From: Enterococcus quebecensis
GTDB lineage: Bacteria > Bacillota > Bacilli > Lactobacillales > Enterococcaceae
Length of the DNA stretch: 64,000 nt
NCBI RefSeq assembly: GCF_001730365.1
Contig: NZ_MIKB01000003.1
Span: forward strand, 1-64,000
Direction of reading: 5' to 3'
Shown here: in pieces, positions 1-8,494 of the stretch
Position numbering within the stretch: the stretch's first letter is position 1
How the letters are laid out: each line of letters starts with the position of its first letter
Translations under genes and position numbers: made by a program
The notes under the pieces: generated by a model
Told to the model about the DNA's origin: nothing
What the model saw: only the letters and a program-made list of their open reading frames with translations
The model's database searches: none

Positions 1-2127
1 GGGAACTCAGGAACAGGTTATACAGTGACAGGTACAGCGCCAGCAGGAGATATTGTAACAATTAAAAATTCTGGTGGTACTGTTATTGGTACAGCAACAG
101 CTGATCCAAGTGGAAACTACACAGTAACTATTCCAACAGGAGCAGCATCACCAAATGAACAATTAACAGCAACAGCGACTGATGGAGCTGGAAATACAAG
201 TGCGGGTACACCATTTACAACACCAGCGGATCCAGTAGTTGTTACTGCCCCAACAGTAACAGGAGTAACAGGTACATCTGCTACTGGTTATACGGTAACA
301 GGAACAGCAACTCCTGGCGATACAGTATCCATCAAGAATACTGGTGGTACAGTGATTGGTACAGCGGTAGCGGATGCAGGAGGCAACTACACAGTAACTA
401 TTCCTGCCGGCTTAGCAACACCAGTTGAACAATTAAAAGCTATTGCATCTGATCCAGCTGGAAACCAAAGTACAGCTACACCATTTACAACCCCAGCAGA
501 TCCAGCAGTTGTTACTGCCCCAACAGTAACAAGCGTGACTGGAAACTCAGGAACAGGTTATACAGTAACAGGTACAGGGACTCCTGGAGATACAGTAGCA
601 ATTAAGAATACAGGTGGAACAGTAATTGGTACAACAACCGTAGATCCGAGCGGAAACTACACAGTAACTATTCCAAGTGGAGCCGCTACGCCAAGTGAAC
701 AATTGACAGCTACAGCAATTGATGGCGCTGGAAATTCAAGTACAGGCACACCATTTACAACGCCGGCGGATCCAGCAGTTGTTATAGCACCAACAGTAAC
801 AGGAGTAACAGGTACATCTGCTGCTGGCTATACAGTAACAGGAACAGCAACTCCTGGAGATACAGTATCCATCAAGAATACTGGTGGTACAGTAATCGGT
901 ACAGCCGTAGCGAATGCAGGAGGCAACTATACAGTAACTATTCCAGCTGGCTTAGCAACACCAGTTGAGCAATTAAAAGCTATTGCATCTGATCCAGCAG
1001 GAAATCAAAGTACAGCTACACCATTTACAACCCCAGCGGATCCAGCAGTAGTTACTGCACCGACTGTAACAAGCGTGACTGGAAACTCAGGAACAGGTTA
1101 TACAGTGACTGGTACAGCGCCAGCGGGAGATATTGTAACAATTAAAAATTCTGGTGGTACTGTTATTGGTACAGCAACAGCTGATCCAAGTGGAAATTAC
1201 ACAGTAACTATTCCGACAGGAGCAGCAACACCAAATGAACAATTAACAGCGACAGCGACTGATGGAGCAGGAAATTCAAGTACAGCTACACCATTTACAA
1301 CCCCAGCAGATCCAGTGGTTGTTATAGCACCAACAGTAACAGGAGTAACAGGTACATCTGCTACTGGTTATACGGTAACAGGAACAGCAACTCCTGGCGA
1401 TACAGTAACTATTAAAAATACAAATGGTACTACTGTTGGAACAGCTGTTGCAAATGCAGGAGGAAACTACACAGTAACTATCCCAACTGGGGCAGCAACA
1501 CCAGTTGAACAATTAAAAGCTATTGCATCTGATCCAGCTGGAAACCAAAGTACTGCAACACCATTTACGACACCAGCAGATCCTGTTACAGTGGCAGCAC
1601 CAACTGTTCAAAATGTGACTGGGAATTCAAAATCTGGTTATACAGTAACAGGAACAGCAACAGCAGGAAATACTGTGGAAATCAGAAATGCAGCTGGAAC
1701 AGTAATCGGAACCAGTGTTGCTAACTCTAGCGGCAACTATACAATTATGATTCCAGTAGGTTCTGCAACGGCTCAGGAACAATTAAAAGCTGTGGCAAAA
1801 GACGGAAGTGGCAATACAAGTACAGCGACACCGTTTAATACACCAGCAGATCCAGTTGTTATCGTAGCTACACCGACAATAAGTAAAGTAAGTGGAAATT
1901 CACTAATTGGTTATACAGTTCTTGGTAAAGCAACTCCTGGAAATAAAGTAGAGATTCGTAATTTAGATGGTACTCTTCTAGGTCAAGCAGTTGCAGGATC
2001 AGATGGTGTCTTTGAGATTAAAATCCCTATCGGATTTGCATATCCTAGTCAAGCTTTAAAAGCAATCGCAAAAGATAGTGATAATAATCAAAGTGCGCCA
2101 GCTAACTTTAATTTACCACCTGATTCA
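1..2127 (+). repeat. Tandem 270-bp coding repeats with a 540-bp A/B super-period
   Basis: The unit junction (gttactgcccc-type sequence) recurs near 238, 508, 778, 1048, 1318 and 1588, exactly 270 bp apart. Units alternate between an A type (NSGTGYTV ... NEQLTATATDGAGN) and a B type (TSATGYTV ... VEQLKAIASDPAGN). Positions 1-180 and 1081-1260 differ at only about 7 bases, so copies four units apart are nearly identical. Units beyond about 1860 are strongly diverged. Confidence 0.9.
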
Positions 2128-2607
2128 CTTTCAAGATCTGTCACTCCACCAAAAGTAATTAGTGTGGACGGTAGTTCAACAACAGGTTACACAGTAACAG
2201 GAACAGCAGATCCTGCCGATGAAGTTAATATTTATAATGAAGACGGCGTATTGGTAGGAACAGCTGAAGTAGGGGATACAGGGAACTATACTGTACAAAT
2301 ACTAATTGGCAAGGTAATGCCTAATGAGAAAGCTACTGCAGTTGCTGTTGATCCAGACGGCAATCAAAGTGTTCCAACAGAGTTTCTCATCCCAGCTGAT
2401 TCTAATTCTGGAAACGGCAACGGAAATGGTAACAATAGCGGTAAAGGAACGAGTGGTATTTTAACTAGCAATGGCAAATATGGTTCTCAAAAGGATCTCC
2501 CTAATAATGGAGAAATAGTTAGCAATTGGGGATTACTTGGAGCATTGTTACTTGGCGGTTTAGGATTATTCACCTTCAAACGTAGAAATAAAAAAGAAGA
2601 AGAATAA
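1..2607 (+). CDS. Cell-wall-anchored Ig-like repeat surface protein (5' end outside the window)
   Basis: The reading frame is open from base 1, so the N-terminus lies upstream and 868 residues are visible. They consist of about nine tandem 90-residue repeats (the first partial). Each carries GYTVTGTA, a GDTV.IKN strand, GNYTVTIP and a PFTTPADP hinge, which resembles the bacterial Ig-like Big_6 type of fold. The last two repeats are diverged. A Gly/Asn-rich spacer follows, then a sortase-type tail: LPNNGE, a hydrophobic segment (WGLLGALLLGGLGLF) and a basic end (KRRNKKEEE). This shows a protein exported and probably linked to peptidoglycan, with the repeats acting as a stalk. The motif has Asn where LPxTG has Thr. 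Ligand and N-terminal domain cannot be seen. Confidence 0.9.
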   Translation, partial: GNSGTGYTVTGTAPAGDIVTIKNSGGTVIGTATADPSGNYTVTIPTGAASPNEQLTATATDGAGNTSAGTPFTTPADPVVVTAPTVTGVTGTSATGYTVTGTATPGDTVSIKNTGGTVIGTAVADAGGNYTVTIPAGLATPVEQLKAIASDPAGNQSTATPFTTPADPAVVTAPTVTSVTGNSGTGYTVTGTGTPGDTVAIKNTGGTVIGTTTVDPSGNYTVTIPSGAATPSEQLTATAIDGAGNSSTGTPFTTPADPAVVIAPTVTGVTGTSAAGYTVTGTATPGDTVSIKNTGGTVIGTAVANAGGNYTVTIPAGLATPVEQLKAIASDPAGNQSTATPFTTPADPAVVTAPTVTSVTGNSGTGYTVTGTAPAGDIVTIKNSGGTVIGTATADPSGNYTVTIPTGAATPNEQLTATATDGAGNSSTATPFTTPADPVVVIAPTVTGVTGTSATGYTVTGTATPGDTVTIKNTNGTTVGTAVANAGGNYTVTIPTGAATPVEQLKAIASDPAGNQSTATPFTTPADPVTVAAPTVQNVTGNSKSGYTVTGTATAGNTVEIRNAAGTVIGTSVANSSGNYTIMIPVGSATAQEQLKAVAKDGSGNTSTATPFNTPADPVVIVATPTISKVSGNSLIGYTVLGKATPGNKVEIRNLDGTLLGQAVAGSDGVFEIKIPIGFAYPSQALKAIAKDSDNNQSAPANFNLPPDSLSRSVTPPKVISVDGSSTTGYTVTGTADPADEVNIYNEDGVLVGTAEVGDTGNYTVQILIGKVMPNEKATAVAVDPDGNQSVPTEFLIPADSNSGNGNGNGNNSGKGTSGILTSNGKYGSQKDLPNNGEIVSNWGLLGALLLGGLGLFTFKRRNKKEEE

Positions 2608-2634
2608 ATCATTAAATTAGCCTTCTATAAGGGG

Positions 2635-2674
2635 AAACATGAGGTAGGATAAATGTCCTATCTCATGTTTTTTT
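2635..2674 (+). terminator. Intrinsic terminator of the surface-protein gene
   Basis: A 15-bp stem (2635-2649 with 2656-2670, one G-U pair) with a 6-base loop runs into a T-tract. It lies 28 bases after the stop codon. Confidence 0.85.
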
Positions 2675-2784
2675 CAGGTAGCAGCTGATTTTTCAATCTT
2701 TAAGTGTTTTTCAGAATGATTCTTTCTTTCTGGTCTTTTTTATCGTAAAATAGCATTATATAAAGAGAAAGGGAGGATATATGC

Positions 2785-3705
2785 ATGCCAATTCGTGTTC
2801 CAAAAGAACTGCCAGCAATTAAAGTATTAGAAAGAGAGAAAATTTTTGTAATGGACGAAGATCGTGCTATGCAACAAGATATTCGCCCTTTAGAAATTTT
2901 AATTTTAAACTTAATGCCAAAAAAAGTTGAAACAGAAGTACAACTACTACGACTTTTAAGTAATACACCGTTGCAGATTAATGTAGAATTTCTACACATG
3001 AGCAGCCATGAAACCAAAAATACGTCTAGTGAACATTTAAAACGTTTTTACCATCAATTCGATAAGATAAAAGAAAAGTTTTATGATGGATTGATTATTA
3101 CAGGAGCACCTATTGAGCAATTTCCCTTTGAACAAGTTGATTATTGGGAAGAACTACAAAAAATTTTTCAATGGAGTACAACCCATGTTTTTTCAACATT
3201 GCATATTTGTTGGGGAGCACAAGCTGGCCTGTATTTTCATCATAATATCGATAAATATTTGTTAGAAGAAAAGTTGACAGGTATTTATCATCATGATGTA
3301 TTAGAGCCAACTTGGAGCATTTTAAAAGGATTCGATGATATATTTTTTGCTCCACATTCTCGGTATACAGAAGTTAGAAGAAGGGATATAGATAAAATCA
3401 GTGAATTAGAAGTTTTGGTTGAGTCAAAAGAAGCCGGCATTTTTTTAATTGGAAATAAAAATAATCGAGCATTTTATGCAATGGGCCATTTAGAATATGA
3501 TCGAGAAACATTACAACAAGAATTTGAACGCGATCAACTAAAGGGACTCCATCCGAAGCTACCTGAGAACTATTTTCCTAAAAATAATACTGATTATTTC
3601 CCGCAATTACGATGGCATATGGCAGCATCATTGTTATTTTCTAATTGGTTGAACTATTCAGTTTATCAAAATACGCCATATGATTTAACTAATTTATTAG
3701 TGTAA
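2785..3705 (+). CDS. metA: Homoserine O-acyltransferase, MetA family (predicted acetyl specificity)
   Basis: MetA acylates L-homoserine in the first committed step of methionine synthesis. The 306 residues match the family length. The nucleophile is Cys142 in HICWGAQAG, and His235 and Glu237 sit in MGHLEYDRETL. Residue 111 (TGAPIE) is Glu. In characterised MetA enzymes Glu111 goes with acetyl-CoA use and Gly111 with succinyl-CoA, so O-acetylhomoserine is the likely product despite the usual succinyltransferase label. The ATG at 2785 follows a GGGAGG site; another ATG four bases upstream is out of frame. No other methionine gene lies in the window and the gene looks monocistronic. Confidence 0.95.
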   Translation: MPIRVPKELPAIKVLEREKIFVMDEDRAMQQDIRPLEILILNLMPKKVETEVQLLRLLSNTPLQINVEFLHMSSHETKNTSSEHLKRFYHQFDKIKEKFYDGLIITGAPIEQFPFEQVDYWEELQKIFQWSTTHVFSTLHICWGAQAGLYFHHNIDKYLLEEKLTGIYHHDVLEPTWSILKGFDDIFFAPHSRYTEVRRRDIDKISELEVLVESKEAGIFLIGNKNNRAFYAMGHLEYDRETLQQEFERDQLKGLHPKLPENYFPKNNTDYFPQLRWHMAASLLFSNWLNYSVYQNTPYDLTNLLV

Positions 3706-3981
3706 TAGAGGTTATTCAGCTGAGACGAAGCTTGTTTGTTTTAGCTTTGTTCTTGAAGGGATTGGAAACGCTATCTTATTTTGGTTTTTTCACTATAATT
3801 CGATGCATTCTCTTTTCTTTTTATTGAAAATAAACGTATTATAGAAAGAAAAGGAGGGAGATTTCAGATTTTTACAGTAGTAGAGATATAATGTTTAAAA
3901 TCTAGAAAATTTAATTAGCTAGAAAGATTGTTGTGTTAAGTGTTAAATATGATTAAATTAAGTATAGTAAGGAGAATAATT
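3706..3981. other. Intergenic control region upstream of the permease/amidohydrolase pair
   Basis: This AT-rich stretch holds the cre-like site at 3762-3777 and a TATAAT at 3794-3799 with no good -35 element. A purine-rich AAGGAGGG at 3851-3858 is followed by no useful reading frame. A second TATAAT lies at 3887-3892. No clear terminator for metA was found. Confidence 0.4.
3762..3777 (+). promoter_or_regulatory. Candidate cre (CcpA) site
   Basis: TTGGAAACGCTATCTT matches the Gram-positive cre consensus WTGNAARCGNWWWCAW at 15 of 16 positions. It lies just upstream of a TATAAT at 3794 and about 205 bp before the permease start. It suggests carbon-catabolite control of the permease/amidohydrolase pair. 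No binding data are available. Confidence 0.55.
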
Positions 3982-5337
3982 ATGAAAATACCAAAAAGGT
4001 TTTTAGCGGGTTTAGTAATTGCAATTATGTTTTTATTTTCATTTGTTCCAGTATTCGCACAAGAGATAGGATCTATTACAGCACCGTCAGGGATAAAAGC
4101 GGTGATTGTGATCCTTCCATTAATTTTAGTTTTAGTATTGTTATTCCGTAAAGTTGATATGATTATCGCTGGTTTTGTTGGTGGAGTTCTGGCGATGATT
4201 ATTGGAGGAATTGGGTTAGAACAAGCCAATAAACAATTACTGGAAACGATACCTACAATGTTGGGTATTACTGTTCCAATAATCAATTCAGCAGTCGCGA
4301 TGGCCGTTTTTAAATCTGGCGGCTACTCGGCAGCATTAACATTAGCTAAAAGAGGGACAAAAGGTAAGGTAGAATATGTTTCAGCTTTCATAGTTGTATT
4401 GTTAGCAGCAGCAACGTATATGTCTGGAATTGGAGGTGGCAGCGCAATGGTCATAGCACCACTAGCTTTTGTAGCTGTAGGTGTTGTTCCTGAGTTAATC
4501 GCAGCAATGTCACTCGCTGCAGCTGTATCCTTTACAACATCACCAGCATCACTAGAATCAAGTATCGTTTCCAAATTAGGAGATTTTAGTGTTGCGACCT
4601 ACGTTTCGAATATGCGTCCAATTTGGCTGCTATTTTGTGTTTTAGCAATTATTTTAGCTTTTTGGGGAACAAAAAGACGGAATATCGGATTTAAGGAAAA
4701 TGCAGATGATGAATATGCAACAATGAGCAATAAACAATTATTCAAACTAACTTTACCAGCTATTTTTTTACTTTTTGCTGTTATTTTCGGCCCTATAGTG
4801 AATGACCTTGTAGGATTCCCTTTGTTGACACCATTAGTTTATATGGTCTTAACAATTGCACTGATCTTTATTTGTACACGTTTTACTTTAAACGAGTCTG
4901 TTGAAGCTATGGTAGACGGATCAACTTACATTTTAACGAGATTATTTCAAGTTGGGATATTTCTTGCTTTTATCAATATTATTGCTCAAACAGGAACATT
5001 CGCTGTAATTGCTGGTATTGCAAGCGCTGCACCAACAATAATCATGGTTCCTGTTGCAATTTTAACTGGGATCTTAATCGGTATTCCAGCTGGCGCATAT
5101 GTGGGTTCCGTTTTAACATTGGTTTTACCAGTTGCAGTATCATTAGGATTTTCTTCGATTGAGCTAGGATTAGTTGCTGTAGGTGTTGGTTTAGGTAGTC
5201 AAATGAGCTTTGTTAATATAACAATGCAGGCACTATCATCTGGTTTCCAAATTCCAATTCTTGAAGTGGTAAAAGGAAACATAAAATGGATAAGCGCAGC
5301 CTCTATCATTTTAATCGGTATTGGTTTCTTCATTTAA
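3982..5337 (+). CDS. Polytopic membrane permease of the ion-transporter type, substrate unknown
   Basis: This 451-residue protein is very hydrophobic, with roughly 11-12 membrane segments spread over its length. Two half-sites resemble each other in style: a Gly/Ser-rich GIGGGSAMVIAPLAF loop near residues 150-160, and PAGAYVGSVLTL near residue 380. This layout recalls the ion-transporter superfamily (DcuC, CitMHS and AbgT-like carriers of organic acids), but I cannot assign a family. The ATG at 3982 follows AAGGAG. An upstream in-frame start at 3940 has no ribosome site. The amidohydrolase gene begins 22 bases downstream, so the permease probably imports its substrate. Confidence 0.75.
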   Translation: MKIPKRFLAGLVIAIMFLFSFVPVFAQEIGSITAPSGIKAVIVILPLILVLVLLFRKVDMIIAGFVGGVLAMIIGGIGLEQANKQLLETIPTMLGITVPIINSAVAMAVFKSGGYSAALTLAKRGTKGKVEYVSAFIVVLLAAATYMSGIGGGSAMVIAPLAFVAVGVVPELIAAMSLAAAVSFTTSPASLESSIVSKLGDFSVATYVSNMRPIWLLFCVLAIILAFWGTKRRNIGFKENADDEYATMSNKQLFKLTLPAIFLLFAVIFGPIVNDLVGFPLLTPLVYMVLTIALIFICTRFTLNESVEAMVDGSTYILTRLFQVGIFLAFINIIAQTGTFAVIAGIASAAPTIIMVPVAILTGILIGIPAGAYVGSVLTLVLPVAVSLGFSSIELGLVAVGVGLGSQMSFVNITMQALSSGFQIPILEVVKGNIKWISAASIILIGIGFFI

Positions 5338-5359
5338 TATAAAAAACGGGGTGGAAAAA

Positions 5360-6583
5360 ATGGATATATTAATTAAACAAGCAAGACTAAACGATGGTGA
5401 AGAATTGCAAGATGTTGGAATTAAAGATGGTAAAATTATTGCTATTTCAGAAAAATTGACGACAGATGCAGTTACAGTGATTCATGCTCATGGGCGTGTC
5501 TTAATTCCTGGTTTGGTGGAAAGTCATATTCATCTGGACAAAGCATTAATTGCTGATAGAAAACCAAATAAATCTGGTACTTTACAAGAAGCAATCAAAG
5601 TTACAGCTGAATTAAAACCAACATTCACCGAAGAAGATATCTATCAACGGGCAAAAAAAGCGTTGGAAATGATTATTTCTCACGGAGTGACTGCTGTCAG
5701 AACACATGCGGAATTCGATCCAGCACAAGGTTTTTCGGGTTTTAAAACAATCATGAAATTAAAAGAAGAGTACAAAGATTTAATCGATATGCAAATTGTT
5801 GCATTTCCTCAAGAGGGAATTTTTAAAGCGCCAGGCACTGAAAAGATGATGTATGAAGCGATGGATATGGGGGCTGATGTCGTTGGGGGGATTCCTTATA
5901 ACGATGCACCAGCGGAAAAACATATTGATTTAGTGTTTGAAATCGCAAAAAAATATAATAAAGATATAGATCTTCATCAAGATTTTAGTGACGAAGCAAC
6001 AGATATTTCCATTGAGTATTTATGTAAAAAAACAATTGCAGAAAATTATCAAGGAAGAGTTTCTGTAGGACATTTAACGGCATTACACGCATTAGAACCA
6101 GAGCGATTAGAAGATATTGTAACATTGATGGCAGAAGCAAAAATCAGTGTAATGGCTCTTCCGGCAACTGATTTACATCTTGGAGCTAGAAATGATCAGT
6201 ACAATGTAAGAAGAGCGGTAACACCAATCAGAAAGTTACGTGATGCTGGAGTGAATATGTGTCTGGCAACAAATAATATCCGTAATGCATTTACTCCATA
6301 CGGCAACGGTGATTTGATGCAAATTGCAATGTTAGCCATTCCTGTGGGGCACCTTGGCGGAGCAGACGATTTACCTACAGTTTTACCAATGATTACAGCT
6401 AATCCTGCAAAAGCATTAGGTCTTAGTAACTACGGTATTCAAGTTGGGAACAAAGCTGACTTAGTATTGTTGGATACAAAAGTTAAAGCTGATGCAATCA
6501 TTGATATACCTGAGAGGAATTTTGTTATTAAGAATGGTAAAATTACCGTTGAAGTAAAAAAAGAAGTAACTATATTTAAATAA
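5360..6583 (+). CDS. Amidohydrolase of the cytosine-deaminase-like group with altered active site
   Basis: This 407-residue enzyme has the amidohydrolase TIM-barrel pattern. It shows HIHLDK (His56, His58), HAEFDP (His116), DLHQDFSDE (His206) and VGHLTALHA (His238). These align by eye with the metal ligands and loop histidines of CodA-type cytosine deaminase. Two CodA catalytic residues seem replaced: Glu217 by Phe209 and Asp313 by Asn305 (ATNNIRN). Cytosine deamination is therefore doubtful; a related subfamily acting on another cyclic amide or imine is more likely. The start at 5360 follows GGGGTGG. It is co-transcribed with the upstream permease and ends before a strong terminator. Confidence 0.8.
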   Translation: MDILIKQARLNDGEELQDVGIKDGKIIAISEKLTTDAVTVIHAHGRVLIPGLVESHIHLDKALIADRKPNKSGTLQEAIKVTAELKPTFTEEDIYQRAKKALEMIISHGVTAVRTHAEFDPAQGFSGFKTIMKLKEEYKDLIDMQIVAFPQEGIFKAPGTEKMMYEAMDMGADVVGGIPYNDAPAEKHIDLVFEIAKKYNKDIDLHQDFSDEATDISIEYLCKKTIAENYQGRVSVGHLTALHALEPERLEDIVTLMAEAKISVMALPATDLHLGARNDQYNVRRAVTPIRKLRDAGVNMCLATNNIRNAFTPYGNGDLMQIAMLAIPVGHLGGADDLPTVLPMITANPAKALGLSNYGIQVGNKADLVLLDTKVKADAIIDIPERNFVIKNGKITVEVKKEVTIFK

Positions 6584-6592
6584 TTGATCTCA

Positions 6593-6634
6593 AATAGCTA
6601 ACTATAAATATGTTTATAGTTAGTTATTTCTTTA
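6593..6634 (+). terminator. Terminator of the permease/amidohydrolase operon
   Basis: A 16-bp stem (6593-6608 with 6613-6628, one G-U pair) with a TATG loop precedes TCTTTAT. It starts 10 bases after the amidohydrolase stop. Confidence 0.75.
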
Positions 6635-6690
6635 TATCAAGATATTAAGTTACTATAAACATATTATGTAAACTGTTAACTTGTAAATAA

Positions 6691-6737
6691 AAGCTCATCA
6701 TTCTCAATTAAAAATATCAATTGAGAATGATGAGCTT
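6691..6737. repeat. Perfect 19-bp inverted repeat upstream of npr
   Basis: AAGCTCATCATTCTCAATT (6691-6709) pairs perfectly with 6719-6737 across a 9-base A/T loop. No T-run follows on the + strand, so it is not a standard terminator for the left operon. It may be a leader structure, a protein-binding site or a small-element remnant. Confidence 0.7.
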
Positions 6738-6770
6738 AAATGCTTGTTAATGCATACGATTATATGATAC

Positions 6771-6790
6771 TCTTTATTATATAATAAAGA
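6771..6790 (+). promoter_or_regulatory. 20-bp perfect palindrome at the npr start region (candidate operator)
   Basis: TCTTTATTAT followed by its exact reverse complement ends five bases before the GGAGG ribosome site of npr. It contains a TATAAT. The A/T-rich dyad is reminiscent of Fur/PerR-family operators, and peroxide control would suit npr. The regulator is inferred only. Confidence 0.45.
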
Positions 6791-6807
6791 ATATTGGAGG
6801 TATAGGT

Positions 6808-8151
6808 ATGAAAGTTATTGTCTTAGGTTCATCTCATGGTGGTTATGAAGCAGTGGAGGAATTATTAAACCATCATCCAGATGCAGAAATTCAATGGTAC
6901 GAAAAGGGCGATTTTATTTCTTTTCTGTCTTGCGGAATGCAACTTTATTTAGAAGGTAAAGTAAAAGATGTCAATTCTGTTCGTTATATGACTGCTGAAA
7001 ACATGGAAAATAGAGGAGTTAGTGTCTTCTCAAATACAGAGATTACTGCTATCAATGCGGAGGAACATCAAGTTACTGTGAAAGACTTATTGACGAATAC
7101 AGAACGTATTGAAGCATATGATAAATTAATTATCAGTCCAGGAGCAATTCCTTTTGAATTAAACGTTCCAGGCAAAGACTTAGAAAATATCTATTTGATG
7201 CGTGGTAGAAAATGGGCCATCAAATTGAAAGCGAAAACAGTTGATCCCGATGTGAATAATGTAGTAGTTATCGGCAGCGGATATATTGGTATTGAAGCAG
7301 CGGAATCCTTCGCTAAAGCTGGCAAAAAGGTAACGGTTATCGATATCTTAGATCGTCCATTAGGTGTCTATTTAGATAAAGAATTTACTGATGTTCTGAC
7401 TGAAGAAATGGAAGCGAATAACATAAAAGTGGTTACAAATGAAACTGTTCAAAGTTATTCAGGAGAAGGACGGGTTCAAAAAGTTGTAACTGACAAGAAT
7501 GAGTATGAAGCTGATTTAGTTGTGGTCGCAGTTGGCGTCCGTCCTAACACTGGCTGGTTGAAGGAGACATTGGAATTACATCCTAATGGTTTGATCAAAA
7601 CAGATGAGTTTATGCAAACAAGCGCTCCTGATGTATTTGCAGTAGGTGATGCAACTTTAATTAAATACAATCCTGGTGAAACTGAAGTCAATATTGCTTT
7701 AGCAACAAATGCACGAAAACAAGGTCGCTTTGCAGTGAAAAACTTAGTAGCTCCAGTAAAACCATTCCCCGGTATTCAAGGTTCATCAGGTTTAGCAGTT
7801 TTTGATTATAAATTCGCTTCAACAGGAATTAATGATGAAATGGCCAAAAAGCTCAATAAGAAAACAAAGTCAAGCTTAGTTGTTGAAGATTATTTAATGG
7901 ACTTTAATCCAGATAAACAAAAGGCTTGGTTCAAACTTGTTTATGATCCTGAAACAACGCAAATTTTAGGAGCCCAATTGATGTCAAAAGCGGATTTAAC
8001 AGCAAATATCAATGCTATTTCTTTAGCAATCAAAGCAAAAATGACGATTGAAGATTTAGCTTATGCAGACTTTTTCTTTCAACCATCATTTGATAAACCT
8101 TGGAATATTATCAATACAGCTGCTCTAGCGGCAATGAAAAATGAACAATAA
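6808..8151 (+). CDS. npr: NADH peroxidase
   Basis: This FAD enzyme reduces hydrogen peroxide to water with NADH. Its 447 residues equal the length of the E. faecalis enzyme, which it matches closely from memory. His10 and Cys42 (FLSCGMQ) are the active-site pair; Cys42 cycles through a sulfenic acid. The FAD-binding start is [11 protein letters not shown]. The NAD-binding [14 protein letters not shown] lies near residues 152-165, and the second FAD motif (DVFAVGDAT) near residue 275. The C-terminal interface domain ends in [16 protein letters not shown] oxidases of this family are an alternative, but the N-terminus is that of Npr. It is monocistronic, with a dyad at its promoter. Confidence 0.96.
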   Translation: MKVIVLGSSHGGYEAVEELLNHHPDAEIQWYEKGDFISFLSCGMQLYLEGKVKDVNSVRYMTAENMENRGVSVFSNTEITAINAEEHQVTVKDLLTNTERIEAYDKLIISPGAIPFELNVPGKDLENIYLMRGRKWAIKLKAKTVDPDVNNVVVIGSGYIGIEAAESFAKAGKKVTVIDILDRPLGVYLDKEFTDVLTEEMEANNIKVVTNETVQSYSGEGRVQKVVTDKNEYEADLVVVAVGVRPNTGWLKETLELHPNGLIKTDEFMQTSAPDVFAVGDATLIKYNPGETEVNIALATNARKQGRFAVKNLVAPVKPFPGIQGSSGLAVFDYKFASTGINDEMAKKLNKKTKSSLVVEDYLMDFNPDKQKAWFKLVYDPETTQILGAQLMSKADLTANINAISLAIKAKMTIEDLAYADFFFQPSFDKPWNIINTAALAAMKNEQ

Positions 8152-8160
8152 ATTAGTTTT

Positions 8161-8205
8161 AAAACCTGATACAAAACCATAAACAGTTTTGTATCAGGTT
8201 TTTTT
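8161..8205 (+). terminator. npr terminator
   Basis: A 17-bp stem (8161-8177 with 8186-8202) and an 8-base loop run into a T-tract, 10 bases after the stop. Confidence 0.85.
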
Positions 8206-8411
8206 ACGGTTTTAATGGAATGAAGTAGTATTATTAATCCAGAAACAATAAAATGGAATTTTAATGATAACAAAAAAGTCGTTAGAATAGATTTGCCAAC
8301 TCTTGTTTCTCTTTATTATTAATAATTTCCCCATTTTAAATTTACTTAAGTTAAAATATTTCATATATATTGATTTAATAACTCGTATTATTTAATATTA
8401 AGATAAACTAA
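8206..8411. other. AT-rich gap with a short open relic
   Basis: Apart from the terminator before it and the promoter after it, this stretch holds only one protein-like frame, 8224-8322 (+). That frame reads INPETIKWNFNDNKKVVRID and has no start codon. It may be the tail of a lost gene, or chance. Confidence 0.25.
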
Positions 8412-8440
8412 TTGTTAGTATTAATTTTATTATCTGTAAT
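8412..8440 (+). promoter_or_regulatory. Promoter of the secreted-protein gene
   Basis: TTGTTA (8412-8417) and TGTAAT (8435-8440) are spaced by 17 bases, about 55 bases before the start codon. The surrounding DNA is AT-rich. Confidence 0.5.
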
Positions 8441-8494
8441 ATTTGTTCTTTATACTCAATCAAGTAATACAAAAAGTGTATAAGGAGAGATACG

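Noticed and set aside
1276-1512. Cys-rich 78-residue frame on the - strand inside the surface-protein gene
   Set aside because: It is the complement of the Thr/Ala-rich repeat codons and has no ribosome site; low-complexity shadow frame.
2703-2717. CodY-box-like GTTTTTCAGAATGAT before metA
   Set aside because: Only about 10 of 15 positions match, expected by chance in AT-rich DNA.
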